A stretch of 12,965 nucleotides of DNA from Vulcanimicrobiia bacterium (GTDB taxonomy: Bacteria > Vulcanimicrobiota > Vulcanimicrobiia > Vulcanimicrobiales > Vulcanimicrobiaceae). The notes below the pieces were generated by a model. It made no database searches, had not been told where the DNA came from, and saw nothing but the letters and a program-made list of their open reading frames with translations. Below are positions 1 through 7,333 of this stretch, one piece after another. Both the position numbers and the translations under genes were made by a program. The number at the start of each line of letters is the position of its first letter. The first letter of the stretch is position 1. The stretch covers positions 1-12,965 of the forward strand of contig JANWKW010000054.1 of the NCBI GenBank assembly GCA_025451135.1, read 5' to 3'.

Positions 1-136
1 AGACGATGCCCTGCGGACCGTGGAAGGTCGTCTCGCCGCACGAGGGCCCGCCGGCCGCACCGGCCGGTAGGACCCCTGAGAGGACGATCGCCGCGGCCAG
101 GACGGCCGCCGGCATCAGGGTACGCATCGTGGGCAT
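1..136 (-). CDS. Putative exported protein, N-terminal fragment (runs off the window)
   Basis: The minus strand reads 45 codons from an ATG at 136 to the window edge. The product begins MPTMRTLMPAAVLAAAIVLS, then GVLPAGAAGGPSCGETTFHG. This is a classical signal peptide: a short n-region with one Arg, a hydrophobic Ala/Leu/Val core at about residues 8-22, and a small-residue cleavage region (PAGAAGG) at about 25-30. The mature part starts with a Cys. It is not preceded by an LAGC-type lipobox, so a periplasmic or secreted protein is likelier than a lipoprotein. The start lies 5 bases after the aspS stop codon, so it is probably the last or next gene of the same operon. A second in-frame ATG at 127 is possible. 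AGAAG lies close before the ATG at 136 as a weak ribosome binding site. The function cannot be told from the visible part. Confidence 0.6.
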   Translation of the reverse strand, partial: MPTMRTLMPAAVLAAAIVLSGVLPAGAAGGPSCGETTFHGPQGIV

Positions 137-141
137 GTCTT

Positions 142-1911
142 CTAGGCGTCGGTCGCCGGGGCCGTACTCTTTAAGTAAAGATCCCGTAACAGGCGTTCCG
201 GCACGGGGGACGGGGCGTCCATCATCACGTCGCGGCCGACCTGGTTCTTCGGGAACGCGATGACCTCGCGGATGTTCTCCTCGCCGCACGCGAGCATCAC
301 GATCCGGTCGACCCCGAGCGCCATCCCGCCGTGGGGCGGAGCGCCGTACTCGAGCGCTTTCATGAAGAAGCCGAACCGGTCTTCGATCTGCTCGTCGCTC
401 ATGCCGAGCATGTGGAAGATCTTGCGCTGCTGATCGGGCTTGTGGATCCGGATCGAGCCCGAGCCCAACTCGAAGCCGTTGAGGACCATGTCGTAGTGCT
501 GCGCCCGCATCGCGGTCGGGTCGGTCTCGATCAGGTCCCATTCGCCTTCGCCGGGCGAACTGAACGGGTGGTGCGAGGGGACGGCCTTGCCGGTCTCGGC
601 ATCGATCTCGAGATACGGGAACCCGGTCACCCAGCAGAACGCGAACGCCTTGGGATCGCGCAGGCCGCAGCGCTCGCCGACCTCGTTGCGCATCTTGCCG
701 GCCGCCACCAGCGCGACCGCCGGCGTATCGGCGAAGAGCAGCAGCGCGTCGCCCGTCTCGGCGCCGGTCGCCTGCTTCAGGGCGGCCACCGCATCGTCGG
801 TCATGAACTTGGCGGCCGACGATTTCATGCCGTCCGCGCCGAGCGCGATCCAGACCATGCCCTTGGCGCCGAACTCCTTGGCCTTCTCGGTGAGCGCGTC
901 GAAGTCGCGACGCGAGAGCGCCGCACCGCCCGGGTAGCGCACCGCGACCACCTTGCCGCCGGCCTCGAGCGCGCTCTTGAAGACCACGAACTCCGTCTGC
1001 GCGAACGCGGCGCCGACGTCGGCGATCTCCAATCCGAAGCGCAGATCGGGCTTGTCGATCCCGTACTTCGCGATCGCCTCGGCGTGGGTGAGGCGCGGGA
1101 ACGGCGCGAGATCGATCCCGAGCACGCGCTTCCAGACGTCCCGGATGCACGACTCCATCGTCTCGATGACGTCCTCTTGCGTGACGAACGACATCTCGAC
1201 GTCGACCTGGGTGAACTCCGGCTGGCGATCGGCCCGCAGGTCCTCGTCGCGCATGCAGCGTGCGATCTGCATGTACTTGCCGAAGCCCGAGATCATCGCG
1301 ATCTGCTTGAGCAGCTGCGGCGACTGCGGCAGCGCGTAGCACGTGCCCGGATGCAGGCGGCTCGGCACCAGATAGTCGCGGGCGCCTTCGGGCGTCGACT
1401 TGATCAGCATCGGCGTCTCGATCTCGACGAACTCGCGCGCGTCGAAGAAGTCGCGGATCGCCTTGACGATGCGGTGCCGCGTGCGGATGTTGTGCTGCAT
1501 GCGCGGGCGCCGCAGATCCAGGTAGCGGTACTCCAGGCGCAGGTTCTCATCGACGTCGTCGTCCGCGTTCACCTGGAACGGCGGCACTTCGGAGCGGTTG
1601 AGGATCTCGAGCGCTTCGATCCCGACCTCGATCGCGCCGGTGTCCAGCCGCGGGTTCTCGGTGCCGGCCGGGCGTTTGCGCACGCGGCCGCTGACCTGCA
1701 CGACGTCTTCGTGGCGCAGTTTCTCGGCCTCGTGGAAGCTCGCGTCCTTCGGGTCGAAGACGACCTGGGTGACGCCCTCGCGATCGCGGACGTCGGCGAA
1801 GATCAGGCCGCCGTGGTCGCGCCGGCGGTTGATCCAGCCGGAGAGACGCACGCTCGCGCCTTCGTCGGTCGCGCGCAGCGATCCGCAGGTGTGTTTCGCA
1901 TAGTCAGTCAT
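142..1911 (-). CDS. aspS: Aspartyl-tRNA synthetase, probably non-discriminating (Asp/Asn) type
   Basis: This class IIb synthetase charges tRNA(Asp) with aspartate in the cytoplasm. The 589 residues match the full length of bacterial AspRS. An N-terminal OB-fold anticodon-binding domain (about 1-105) precedes the catalytic core. LEYRYLDLRRP is at about 126-136, TPEGARDYLVPSR at 173-185, motif 2 at 221-237 (RDEDLRADRQPEFTQVD) and motif 3 near 528-540 (GVDRI with the conserved Arg). The bacterial GAD insertion lies at about 290-420. In the anticodon domain it has RRRDHGG (His33), where E. coli AspRS has RRRDLGS, and GTENP at 83-87. These are features of non-discriminating enzymes that also make Asp-tRNA(Asn), the substrate of the GatCAB amidotransferase. 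The ATG overlaps the upstream GT2 stop by 8 bases, and no Shine-Dalgarno sequence is visible, so translational coupling is likely. Family assignment is certain. tRNA specificity is inferred from two sites. Confidence 0.97.
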   Translation of the reverse strand: MTDYAKHTCGSLRATDEGASVRLSGWINRRRDHGGLIFADVRDREGVTQVVFDPKDASFHEAEKLRHEDVVQVSGRVRKRPAGTENPRLDTGAIEVGIEALEILNRSEVPPFQVNADDDVDENLRLEYRYLDLRRPRMQHNIRTRHRIVKAIRDFFDAREFVEIETPMLIKSTPEGARDYLVPSRLHPGTCYALPQSPQLLKQIAMISGFGKYMQIARCMRDEDLRADRQPEFTQVDVEMSFVTQEDVIETMESCIRDVWKRVLGIDLAPFPRLTHAEAIAKYGIDKPDLRFGLEIADVGAAFAQTEFVVFKSALEAGGKVVAVRYPGGAALSRRDFDALTEKAKEFGAKGMVWIALGADGMKSSAAKFMTDDAVAALKQATGAETGDALLLFADTPAVALVAAGKMRNEVGERCGLRDPKAFAFCWVTGFPYLEIDAETGKAVPSHHPFSSPGEGEWDLIETDPTAMRAQHYDMVLNGFELGSGSIRIHKPDQQRKIFHMLGMSDEQIEDRFGFFMKALEYGAPPHGGMALGVDRIVMLACGEENIREVIAFPKNQVGRDVMMDAPSPVPERLLRDLYLKSTAPATDA

Positions 1912-2803
1912 CGTTCGATAGCGCCTGTTTGATCCCCGAGACGTAGTAGTATTGCTGGACGAGATCGCGCGCGAACTTAGAATCGCCGGCGCGCTTGTCG
2001 AGCCAGCCGAGCACGCCCGGCATGGTGGTGAGGGCCGAATGCAGGCCGAGCGAGATGGGCGTCATGCCGAGATTCGCGCGCACCGCCCAGTCGGGGTGCT
2101 TGCGGAAGAACCGCACGGTCGAACGCCCCGCCAGCTTCATCTTCTCTTTTTGATCGTCGTGCGGAACGTCTTGGCAGTGGTAGTTGACGGCCTTGGGTTC
2201 GTAGAGGATCGTCACGCCGGCCTTCTGCAGACGGTAGCCGAGTTCGAGATCCTCGTGACCGTAGCCGGTGAACGATTCGTCGAACGACCCGACCGCGAGC
2301 AGATCTTCGCGTCGCACCGACGCGTTGCCGGTCAGGAAGTAGAGCCACGAGAGCGTCTTGCGCGTCGGCGGATGCAGGTGGCCGCGCGCTTCGACGTGAT
2401 CGCGCTTGTAGGCGTAGTCGGCCAGGTCCTTGACCTGCACTTCCCATCCGACGACCGCGACCTTCTCGCCGGCCTGGTGATGGCGCAGGTGCTGCGAGAG
2501 CAGGTCCGGCGACGCCAGGATGTCCGAGTCGTTGAAGAGCACGACGGCACCGCGCGCCTCGCGGATGCCCGCGTTGCGCGCCATCGCGCGGCCGTTGTAC
2601 GGTCCGGGAAGGTGGCGGATGTTCGGATGCTCCGCGTTGATCCCGGCCATGTACTCGCGCGTACCGTCGGTCGACATCGAGTCGCAGACCAGCATCTCGA
2701 ACCGCTCGGGAGCGAGGTCCTGGGCGAGGAACGTCGGCACGACTTCGCGCAGCGTGTCGAGGCGGTTGTAGGTCGGGACGACGACGGAGATCTCTGGCGT
2801 CAT
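1904..2803 (-). CDS. GT2 family glycosyltransferase
   Basis: This 299-residue GT-A glycosyltransferase probably acts on the cytoplasmic face of the inner membrane, adding a sugar from a nucleotide-sugar to a surface glycan or lipid. The N-terminus has the GT2 opening ISVVVPTYNR (residues 5-14) and a nucleotide-binding strand ending LVCDS (about 38-42). The metal-binding DxD is DSD at 92-94. TGNASV (158-163) and GHEDLELGYRL (182-192) form the acceptor and catalytic-base region, as in GT2 proteins with a galactosyltransferase-like C-terminal half (Glyco_transf_7C). His209 in VNYHC follows. The C-terminal 80 residues are helical and partly hydrophobic, possibly for membrane contact. There is no clear transmembrane segment. 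The ATG is 12 bases after the GT9 stop, with AAGAAG as a weak ribosome binding site. The stop overlaps the aspS start by 8 bases. Donor and acceptor sugars cannot be read from sequence. Confidence 0.9.
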   Translation of the reverse strand: MTPEISVVVPTYNRLDTLREVVPTFLAQDLAPERFEMLVCDSMSTDGTREYMAGINAEHPNIRHLPGPYNGRAMARNAGIREARGAVVLFNDSDILASPDLLSQHLRHHQAGEKVAVVGWEVQVKDLADYAYKRDHVEARGHLHPPTRKTLSWLYFLTGNASVRREDLLAVGSFDESFTGYGHEDLELGYRLQKAGVTILYEPKAVNYHCQDVPHDDQKEKMKLAGRSTVRFFRKHPDWAVRANLGMTPISLGLHSALTTMPGVLGWLDKRAGDSKFARDLVQQYYYVSGIKQALSNDD

Positions 2804-2815
2804 GCTTTCATCTTC

Positions 2816-3793
2816 TTAGGTCAGCGATCGAACCGCGGCGACGATCTCCTCGCGGAACGCGGCGAGCGATGCGTCGCCTTCATCTGCGGGTTTTCTGACC
2901 ACCGCGTTGGGAACGCCGTACGGCGCCCACTCCTGCGAGCTCAATCGGAAGAATCGGTGTTCGAAAGCGACGACGGTTGGCCTGCGGACGGCGCTTGCGA
3001 CGTGGGTCGCACCGGTATCGACCGTCACCACGCAGCGCGCGCGCTCGAAGACGGCCGCCCACTGGTAGAACGGGAGGCCCCGCAGCATCAGAGCCGCGAC
3101 CCCGGCGCGCGCGAACGCGCCGGCCACGTCGTCGCACTCCGGGGCGTAGGTCATCACGAGGGGAGAGCCGAGGTCCGAGAGCCGGCGGGCCAGCTCGATG
3201 GTGCTCTCGAGGGTCGAGCCGACACTCAGCCAGCGGGGCGCAAGGTGCATGACGATCGGGTCTGCGGGCACGAAATCGACCGCCCGCCGGTCGGCATCCG
3301 TCAGGTCCAGACGCAGGTCGGGCCGGACCTCGGTCGCGCCCGCGAGCGCGACCAAGCCCAACAACTGCTCGACCTCATGACGCACGATCCGCCCGGGATA
3401 CCGCTCGGACAGGTCGGGGTCGGCCTCCGAGAGCATCAGGCGATTGACGTAGAGGCGGGCGGTCGCTCGCGCGATCAGCCGTCGGACGTAGGTGTAGCCG
3501 ACCCGGACGGTAGCGCGGGTCGCGCCGACCAGCTGCAGGTCGGCCGCTCGCGGGGCCAACGCGACGGCCAGATCGTAGCCGCGGTAGGCCGCGCCGAAGG
3601 CGCTCGGCTTGGCACCCGGCGGGATGTCGACCAGCTCGTCGACGTCGCGGTTGCGCTCCATCACGATGCGGTTGTAGCTGCTGGTCACCATCGTCACGTG
3701 CGCCTGCGGGAAGGACGCGCGCACCGTCGCGATCGCCGGCGTCGAGAGGATCAGATCGCCGATGCGGTCGGTGCGGGAGAGCAGGATCCGCAC
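2816..3793 (-). CDS. GT9 family glycosyltransferase (ADP-heptose:LPS heptosyltransferase-like)
   Basis: This 325-residue GT-B protein resembles WaaC/WaaF/WaaQ heptosyltransferases, which move heptose from ADP-heptose onto the lipopolysaccharide inner core at the cytoplasmic membrane. The N-terminus has the family signature SRTDRIGDLILSTPA (residues 6-20), with Asp13 at the position of the catalytic acid of E. coli WaaC. The C-terminal nucleotide-binding domain has VTVDTGATHVASA (256-268); Asp259-Thr-Gly matches the ADP-heptose-binding DTG of WaaC. Its length is normal for the family. The start is GTG at 3793, 3 bases after the stop of the upstream GT2, with no visible Shine-Dalgarno, so it is probably translationally coupled. 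The HldE/RfaE2-type gene at the right end of the window supplies a plausible source of ADP-heptose. The family call is firm. Heptose as the donor is inferred. Confidence 0.92.
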   Translation of the reverse strand: MRILLSRTDRIGDLILSTPAIATVRASFPQAHVTMVTSSYNRIVMERNRDVDELVDIPPGAKPSAFGAAYRGYDLAVALAPRAADLQLVGATRATVRVGYTYVRRLIARATARLYVNRLMLSEADPDLSERYPGRIVRHEVEQLLGLVALAGATEVRPDLRLDLTDADRRAVDFVPADPIVMHLAPRWLSVGSTLESTIELARRLSDLGSPLVMTYAPECDDVAGAFARAGVAALMLRGLPFYQWAAVFERARCVVTVDTGATHVASAVRRPTVVAFEHRFFRLSSQEWAPYGVPNAVVRKPADEGDASLAAFREEIVAAVRSLT

Positions 3794-3796
3794 GCG

Positions 3797-4708
3797 CTAC
3801 GGTTTCGCGCTCTGCTTCGCGCGAGCGTCTTCGAGCTCTTCGAAGTACGCCTCGTTGACCAGCTTCTGCGCGGCGCGCAGTTCGGCGTTGGAAAGCGCGC
3901 GATCGACCGAGAGATCGCCGAGCGCGGCGCGGTACTTCTTGGCGGCATCGACGCCGCGCAGCCATTTGTGCAGCGCCCGCTGCGGCAGATTGTCGCCGGT
4001 CGCGAGGTACACGCGCCAGTGCGGATGGATCTGCGCCAGCTGCACCGCGGTGCGGGCCTGCGCGCGGGCCTGGCGGATCATCTTCTCGACGTTGCCGCTG
4101 CGCGGCCGCGGCTTCCAGTGATAGACCAGCGCCCTCGGGTTGAAGACGGCCTTCACCCCGCCTTGACGCAGGCGGAGGCCCACGTCGATGTCCACCCAGC
4201 CGTACTCCGCGACGGTGTCGTTGAAGCCGCCGATCGCGCGGATCGTCTGGAGGGGCACCGAGACGTTGGTCGTCCAGAAGAAGTTGCCGCTGTAGTCCTT
4301 CAAGCGCCACGTGGCCGGCGGGAGCGTGTCGAACGACTCGACGTTGATCGCGCCGCCGCGCACGATCGCGAGCGGCGCCGCGTCGTGCGAGCGCAGGTGC
4401 TCCTCGACGAAGTTGGGCGTCGGCAGGACGTCGTCGTCGATGAAGATGATGCGCTCGCCGGTCGCGCGCGCGATGCCGGCGTTCCGGCCTTTGGCCAGGC
4501 CGGAGTTCTGCTGATCGATCACCTCGAACCGGCAGGTCGCGCGCTGTCGAGCGCGTTCGATCGCGGCCGGCGTGTCGTCGGACGACCCGTCGTTGACCAG
4601 CACGACCTCGTACGAGTCCGGATCGGCGGTCTGCTCGAAGCATCCATCCAGCACCCGCTCGAGGAGTGCGGCCCGGTTGTACGTGCACAGTTGAATGGTC
4701 ACTCGCAT
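3797..4708 (-). CDS. GT2 family glycosyltransferase
   Basis: This 303-residue GT-A glycosyltransferase is the first gene of the left minus-strand cluster. It opens MRVTIQLCTYNR, with LVNDGSSDDT at about 37-46 and the metal-binding IDDDV at 90-94 (DDD at 91-93). TTNVSVP is near 146-152, YGWVDIDVGLRL at 169-180 replaces the usual ED motif of its sister proteins, and VYHWKPR is near 195-201. The last 100 residues are a charged helical region of unknown role. The frame stays open upstream to 5257. The ATG at 4708 was chosen because the GT2 fold starts exactly there and the upstream extension is a Ser/Ala-rich antisense product of the divergent gene. Its leader has no Shine-Dalgarno but has TGCCGAACC 10 bases before the ATG. 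It probably makes part of a surface glycan with the GT9 gene 3 bases downstream. The sugar is unknown. Confidence 0.9.
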   Translation of the reverse strand: MRVTIQLCTYNRAALLERVLDGCFEQTADPDSYEVVLVNDGSSDDTPAAIERARQRATCRFEVIDQQNSGLAKGRNAGIARATGERIIFIDDDVLPTPNFVEEHLRSHDAAPLAIVRGGAINVESFDTLPPATWRLKDYSGNFFWTTNVSVPLQTIRAIGGFNDTVAEYGWVDIDVGLRLRQGGVKAVFNPRALVYHWKPRPRSGNVEKMIRQARAQARTAVQLAQIHPHWRVYLATGDNLPQRALHKWLRGVDAAKKYRAALGDLSVDRALSNAELRAAQKLVNEAYFEELEDARAKQSAKP

Positions 4709-4787
4709 CGTCGTCGGTGGTTCGGCAGACCCGGAAGGCCTCATCCCGGACCTGGGACCTCGGCCTCGCTTGCCGAACCGCGTTCGC
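4709..4787. promoter_or_regulatory. Divergent intergenic region with a 9-bp inverted repeat (arms 4719-4727 and 4771-4779)
   Basis: These 79 bases separate the start codons of the left glycosyltransferase cluster (minus) and the two-domain GNAT gene (plus), so both promoters should lie in or near it. GGTTCGGCA at 4719-4727 and TGCCGAACC at 4771-4779 are perfect inverted copies, 52 bases centre to centre, which is about five helical turns. Each arm ends 8-10 bases before the nearer ATG. No convincing -35/-10 pair is visible in this GC-rich stretch. The repeat could be a shared operator or a pair of identical leader elements; the sequence alone does not decide between them. Confidence 0.45.
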
Positions 4788-6248
4788 ATGGGCCCCGATT
4801 TCACGACCGTCCTCGAAGTGCCACCGGAGCCCGGCTTCGAGCCGCTGGTGCGGGCATTCGTGCTGGATGCGGCCGGCCGGGCCGGGATCGCGCCCTCACG
4901 GCACGAGCCGCTGGCCGACGCCGCGGCGCTCGGTTGCACCGCCATCGTGGCCGAGGCGATGGCCGAGTCGCGTTCGCCGATCAAGCTGACCGCCCGCGGG
5001 GCCGCCGGGGCACTGACGATCGCGCTACTCGAACGCGGCCTCCCGCTCGACGACGCGGTCGCCGCTCGCGATCCGCGCTGGGCCGAACTCTCGGCGGCGG
5101 CCGATACCTGCGGTTGGCACGCGCACGGGACCGGCGGCAGCGAACTGCGCTTGACGGTCGCGGCGGCGCCGCGCGATTCCGCGGACGCGTCCGGCGAGGC
5201 GATCGATCCGGGCGATTCGCACGAAGAGGCGCCGACGGGCACCCCGTCGCCGCACACCTACACCTATCGGGCGTTCGAGCCGGGCGACGCGGCGGCGGTC
5301 GCGCGTATCTTCTACCGGACGTACGGCTATCATTACACGCCGACGCTGTTCTATTCGCCGGAGCGGCTGATCGCGGCCAATGCCGCCGGCTCGGTCCACT
5401 CGTTCGTGGCCGAGTCCGACGACGGCGAGATCGCGGCCCACTACGCGATCCGGCCCGACAACCGCGCGACCGGCGAGGGCTGCGCGGCGGTCGTGCTGCC
5501 GGACCATCGCGGCCATGACGTCATCACCCAAGCGCGCGCGAGTGCCGAGGCCGGCGCGCGCGCGATCGGCCTGCAGGGCTACTACACCGAGCCCGTCACG
5601 ACGCATCCGTTCACGCAGAAGGCGAGCGAGCATTTCGGTGCGACCATCTGCGCGATCGTCCTGGGTGCGAGTCCGAGCGGCCTGCGCCCGTCGCACATGG
5701 ACGTCGCGATCACCGACCAGCGGCAGAGCCTGACGTTCTACGCGAAGATGCTCGGAGGCGCGGCGCCGCGCGTCGTACACGTGCCCGCGCGGCATCGCGC
5801 CGTCGTCGCGGAGCGTTACGAGAGGCTCGGGTGTGCGGTCCAGATGCGCGAGGGCGCACCGCCGCACGGGCGCGGCGCGTTCTCGGTCACGTACAACCGC
5901 GCCAAGGAGACCGGGTCGGTCGCCGTCGCCAAGGTCGGGGCCCAGACGGCGACGCTGGTCCGTCAGGCGGCGGCGGACCTGCGCGCCGTGCAGCACGCCA
6001 AGGCGATCTTCGCGCGCCTGCCGCTCGACGATCCGGGCACGCCGTCGCTCGCCGATGCGCTCGAGCGCGAGGGCTTCTTCTTCGGCGGCATCCAGCCGCT
6101 CGTGCTCGACGACGGCCGGGACGCGCTGCTGATGCAGTGCCCGCTCACGCCGCTCGACACCGGCAAGCTCAGCATCGCGAGCGACGACGGCAAGGCGCTC
6201 TTGGCGTACATCGACGCGGAGCGCGCCGCCGTGCGACAATCGTCGTGA
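4788..6248 (+). CDS. Two-domain protein: degenerate RsbW-like ATPase fold plus GNAT-like acetyltransferase
   Basis: The product is 486 residues from the ATG at 4788. Residues 1-120 look like a HATPase_c_2 (RsbW/anti-sigma kinase) domain: FTTVLEVPPEPG at the start, VAEAMAES where the N-box normally reads EA..NA, and GTGGSELRLTV as the closing G2-like strand. The N-box Asn and the D-x-G ATP motif appear lost, so ATP binding is doubtful. An acidic Pro/Ser linker (about 125-158) leads to a GNAT-like domain from Tyr160 (YRAFEPGDAAAVARIFYRTY). VVLPDHRGHD (Pro238 to Asp244) stands where the acetyl-CoA loop is expected, but only RG of the usual R/Q-x-x-G-x-G/A remains. HPFTQK (273-278) and QRQSLTFYAKML are further recognisable blocks of RsbW-GNAT fusions as I recall them. 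Substrate and role are unknown. It diverges from the GT cluster and is 37 bases before hemE, so it may be cotranscribed with the heme genes. A start at 4695 would overlap the divergent GT2, so 4788 is preferred. Confidence 0.7.
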   Translation: MGPDFTTVLEVPPEPGFEPLVRAFVLDAAGRAGIAPSRHEPLADAAALGCTAIVAEAMAESRSPIKLTARGAAGALTIALLERGLPLDDAVAARDPRWAELSAAADTCGWHAHGTGGSELRLTVAAAPRDSADASGEAIDPGDSHEEAPTGTPSPHTYTYRAFEPGDAAAVARIFYRTYGYHYTPTLFYSPERLIAANAAGSVHSFVAESDDGEIAAHYAIRPDNRATGEGCAAVVLPDHRGHDVITQARASAEAGARAIGLQGYYTEPVTTHPFTQKASEHFGATICAIVLGASPSGLRPSHMDVAITDQRQSLTFYAKMLGGAAPRVVHVPARHRAVVAERYERLGCAVQMREGAPPHGRGAFSVTYNRAKETGSVAVAKVGAQTATLVRQAAADLRAVQHAKAIFARLPLDDPGTPSLADALEREGFFFGGIQPLVLDDGRDALLMQCPLTPLDTGKLSIASDDGKALLAYIDAERAAVRQSS

Positions 6249-6268
6249 AGGTCGCTCAAAACGCGCAC

Positions 6269-6285
6269 GCCGAACCCTCTTCGGG
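6269..6285 (+). promoter_or_regulatory. hemE leader element: GCCGAACC plus small hairpin abutting the start codon
   Basis: In the 37 bases between the GNAT gene and hemE, CCGAA (6270-6274) and TTCGG (6280-6284) can pair into a 5-bp stem with a 5-base loop that ends one base before the hemE ATG. There is no Shine-Dalgarno. The octamer GCCGAACC (6269-6276) is the same one found 8-10 bases before the starts of the two divergent genes at 4708 and 4788. The stem is short and could be chance in such GC-rich DNA. It is too weak and lacks the U-run of an intrinsic terminator. Confidence 0.3.
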
Positions 6286-7326
6286 ATGAATCACGCGGCG
6301 GCGGACAGCCTGTTCTTACGCGCTTGCCGGCGCGAAGCGGTCGCGCAGACGCCGGGCTGGCTGATGCGCCAAGCCGGGCGCTATCTGCCCGAGTACCGCA
6401 GCATCCGCGAGAAACTCACGTTCCTCGAGCTCTGCACCCGTTCCGAGGTCGCGGCCGAAGTGACCGCCGGTACCGTCCGGCGCCTGGGCGTCGACGCCGC
6501 GATCGTGTTCGCCGACATCCTGCTGCCGCTGGTCCCGATGGCGCTCGGCCTGACCTACGAAAAGGGCGACGGGCCGCGCATCGCCGCGCCCCTGCGCACG
6601 GGGGCGGATGTCGCGAAGCTGCCGTCGTTCGACGCGGATGGAGAGCTCGGCTACGTCGGCGAGACGATCCGGCTCACGCGCGGCGATGTCGGGACCGCGA
6701 CGCCGATCATCGGTTTCGCCGGCGCGCCGTTCACGGTCGCTTCGTACGCGATCGAAGGCGGCTCGTCGCGCAACTACGTCCACGTCAAGACGATGATGTA
6801 CCGCGACCCGGCGACGTGGGACGCGCTGATGCACTACGTCGTCGACATGACCGTCGCGTATCTCAACATGCAGATCGCGGCCGGCGCGGATGCGGTCCAG
6901 CTCTTCGATTCGTGGGTCGGCTGTCTGTCGATCGGCGATTACGCCCGCTACGTGCAGCCGCACCTCGCGCGATTGGTCGCACGCATCACGCCGGGCACGC
7001 CGGTCATCCTGTTCGGGACGGCGACCGAGAGCCTGCTCCAGGCCGAACGCGACACCGGCGCGAGCGTGATCGGCTTCGACTGGCGCGTCGACCTCGCGGC
7101 CACCTGGGAACGCATCGGTCACGACGTCGCCATCCAAGGCAACCTCGACCCGGTCGTCCTGTTCGCCGGCCGCGACCACGTGGTCGAGGAGACGCGCAAG
7201 GTGCTGGCGGCCGCCGCCGGACGCCCCGGTCACATCTTCAATCTCGGGCACGGCATCCTGCCCGAGACGCCGGTCGACAACGTGCTCGCGCTGGTCGACG
7301 CGGTGCACGCCTACGAGCACCGCTGA
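6286..7326 (+). CDS. hemE: Uroporphyrinogen III decarboxylase
   Basis: HemE removes four acetate carboxyls from uroporphyrinogen III to give coproporphyrinogen III, a cofactor-free cytoplasmic step of heme synthesis. The 346 residues match the usual length. The family hallmarks are all present. WLMRQAGRYLPEYR (25-38) carries the substrate-binding arginines Arg28 and Arg32. FADILLP (75-81) carries the catalytic Asp77. GFAGAPFTVASYAIEGGSS is at about 145-163. LFDSWVG, GNLDP and the C-terminal FNLGHGILPETP, which binds substrate carboxylates through the His, follow in order. The start is an ATG 37 bases after the GNAT gene with no visible Shine-Dalgarno. It is followed after 7 bases by hemH. It is the first committed enzyme of a hemE-hemH-hemY cluster with the same order as in Bacillus. 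Confidence 0.98.
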   Translation: MNHAAADSLFLRACRREAVAQTPGWLMRQAGRYLPEYRSIREKLTFLELCTRSEVAAEVTAGTVRRLGVDAAIVFADILLPLVPMALGLTYEKGDGPRIAAPLRTGADVAKLPSFDADGELGYVGETIRLTRGDVGTATPIIGFAGAPFTVASYAIEGGSSRNYVHVKTMMYRDPATWDALMHYVVDMTVAYLNMQIAAGADAVQLFDSWVGCLSIGDYARYVQPHLARLVARITPGTPVILFGTATESLLQAERDTGASVIGFDWRVDLAATWERIGHDVAIQGNLDPVVLFAGRDHVVEETRKVLAAAAGRPGHIFNLGHGILPETPVDNVLALVDAVHAYEHR

Positions 7327-7333
7327 TGGCGCC

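Noticed and set aside
6..263. An 85-codon plus-strand open frame at the left edge
   Set aside because: It is antisense to the exported-protein start and the aspS end, and is Arg/Pro/Ser-rich with no motif. The minus strand gives a proper signal peptide.
331..1932. A 533-codon open frame on the plus strand antisense to aspS
   Set aside because: Composition is Arg/Ala/Asp/His-rich and mirrors the aspS codons. aspS is unmistakable on the other strand.
4695..4787. An upstream ATG that would lengthen the GNAT-like protein by 31 residues
   Set aside because: It would overlap the divergent GT2 start and read through the inverted repeat. The RsbW-like similarity begins after 4788.
4709..5257. An N-terminal extension of the first GT2 gene to 5257
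   Set aside because: The extension is a Ser/Ala-rich antisense translation of the divergent gene, and the GT2 fold begins at the ATG at 4708.
1952..5518. A 1188-codon open frame on the plus strand
   Set aside because: It runs antisense to two GT2 genes and a GT9 gene with clear family motifs, and its translation is Arg/Asp/Val-rich without any recognisable domain. It is a high-GC shadow.
6270..6284. The hairpin before hemE as an intrinsic terminator
   Set aside because: The stem is only 5 bp and is followed by the hemE ATG, not a T-run.
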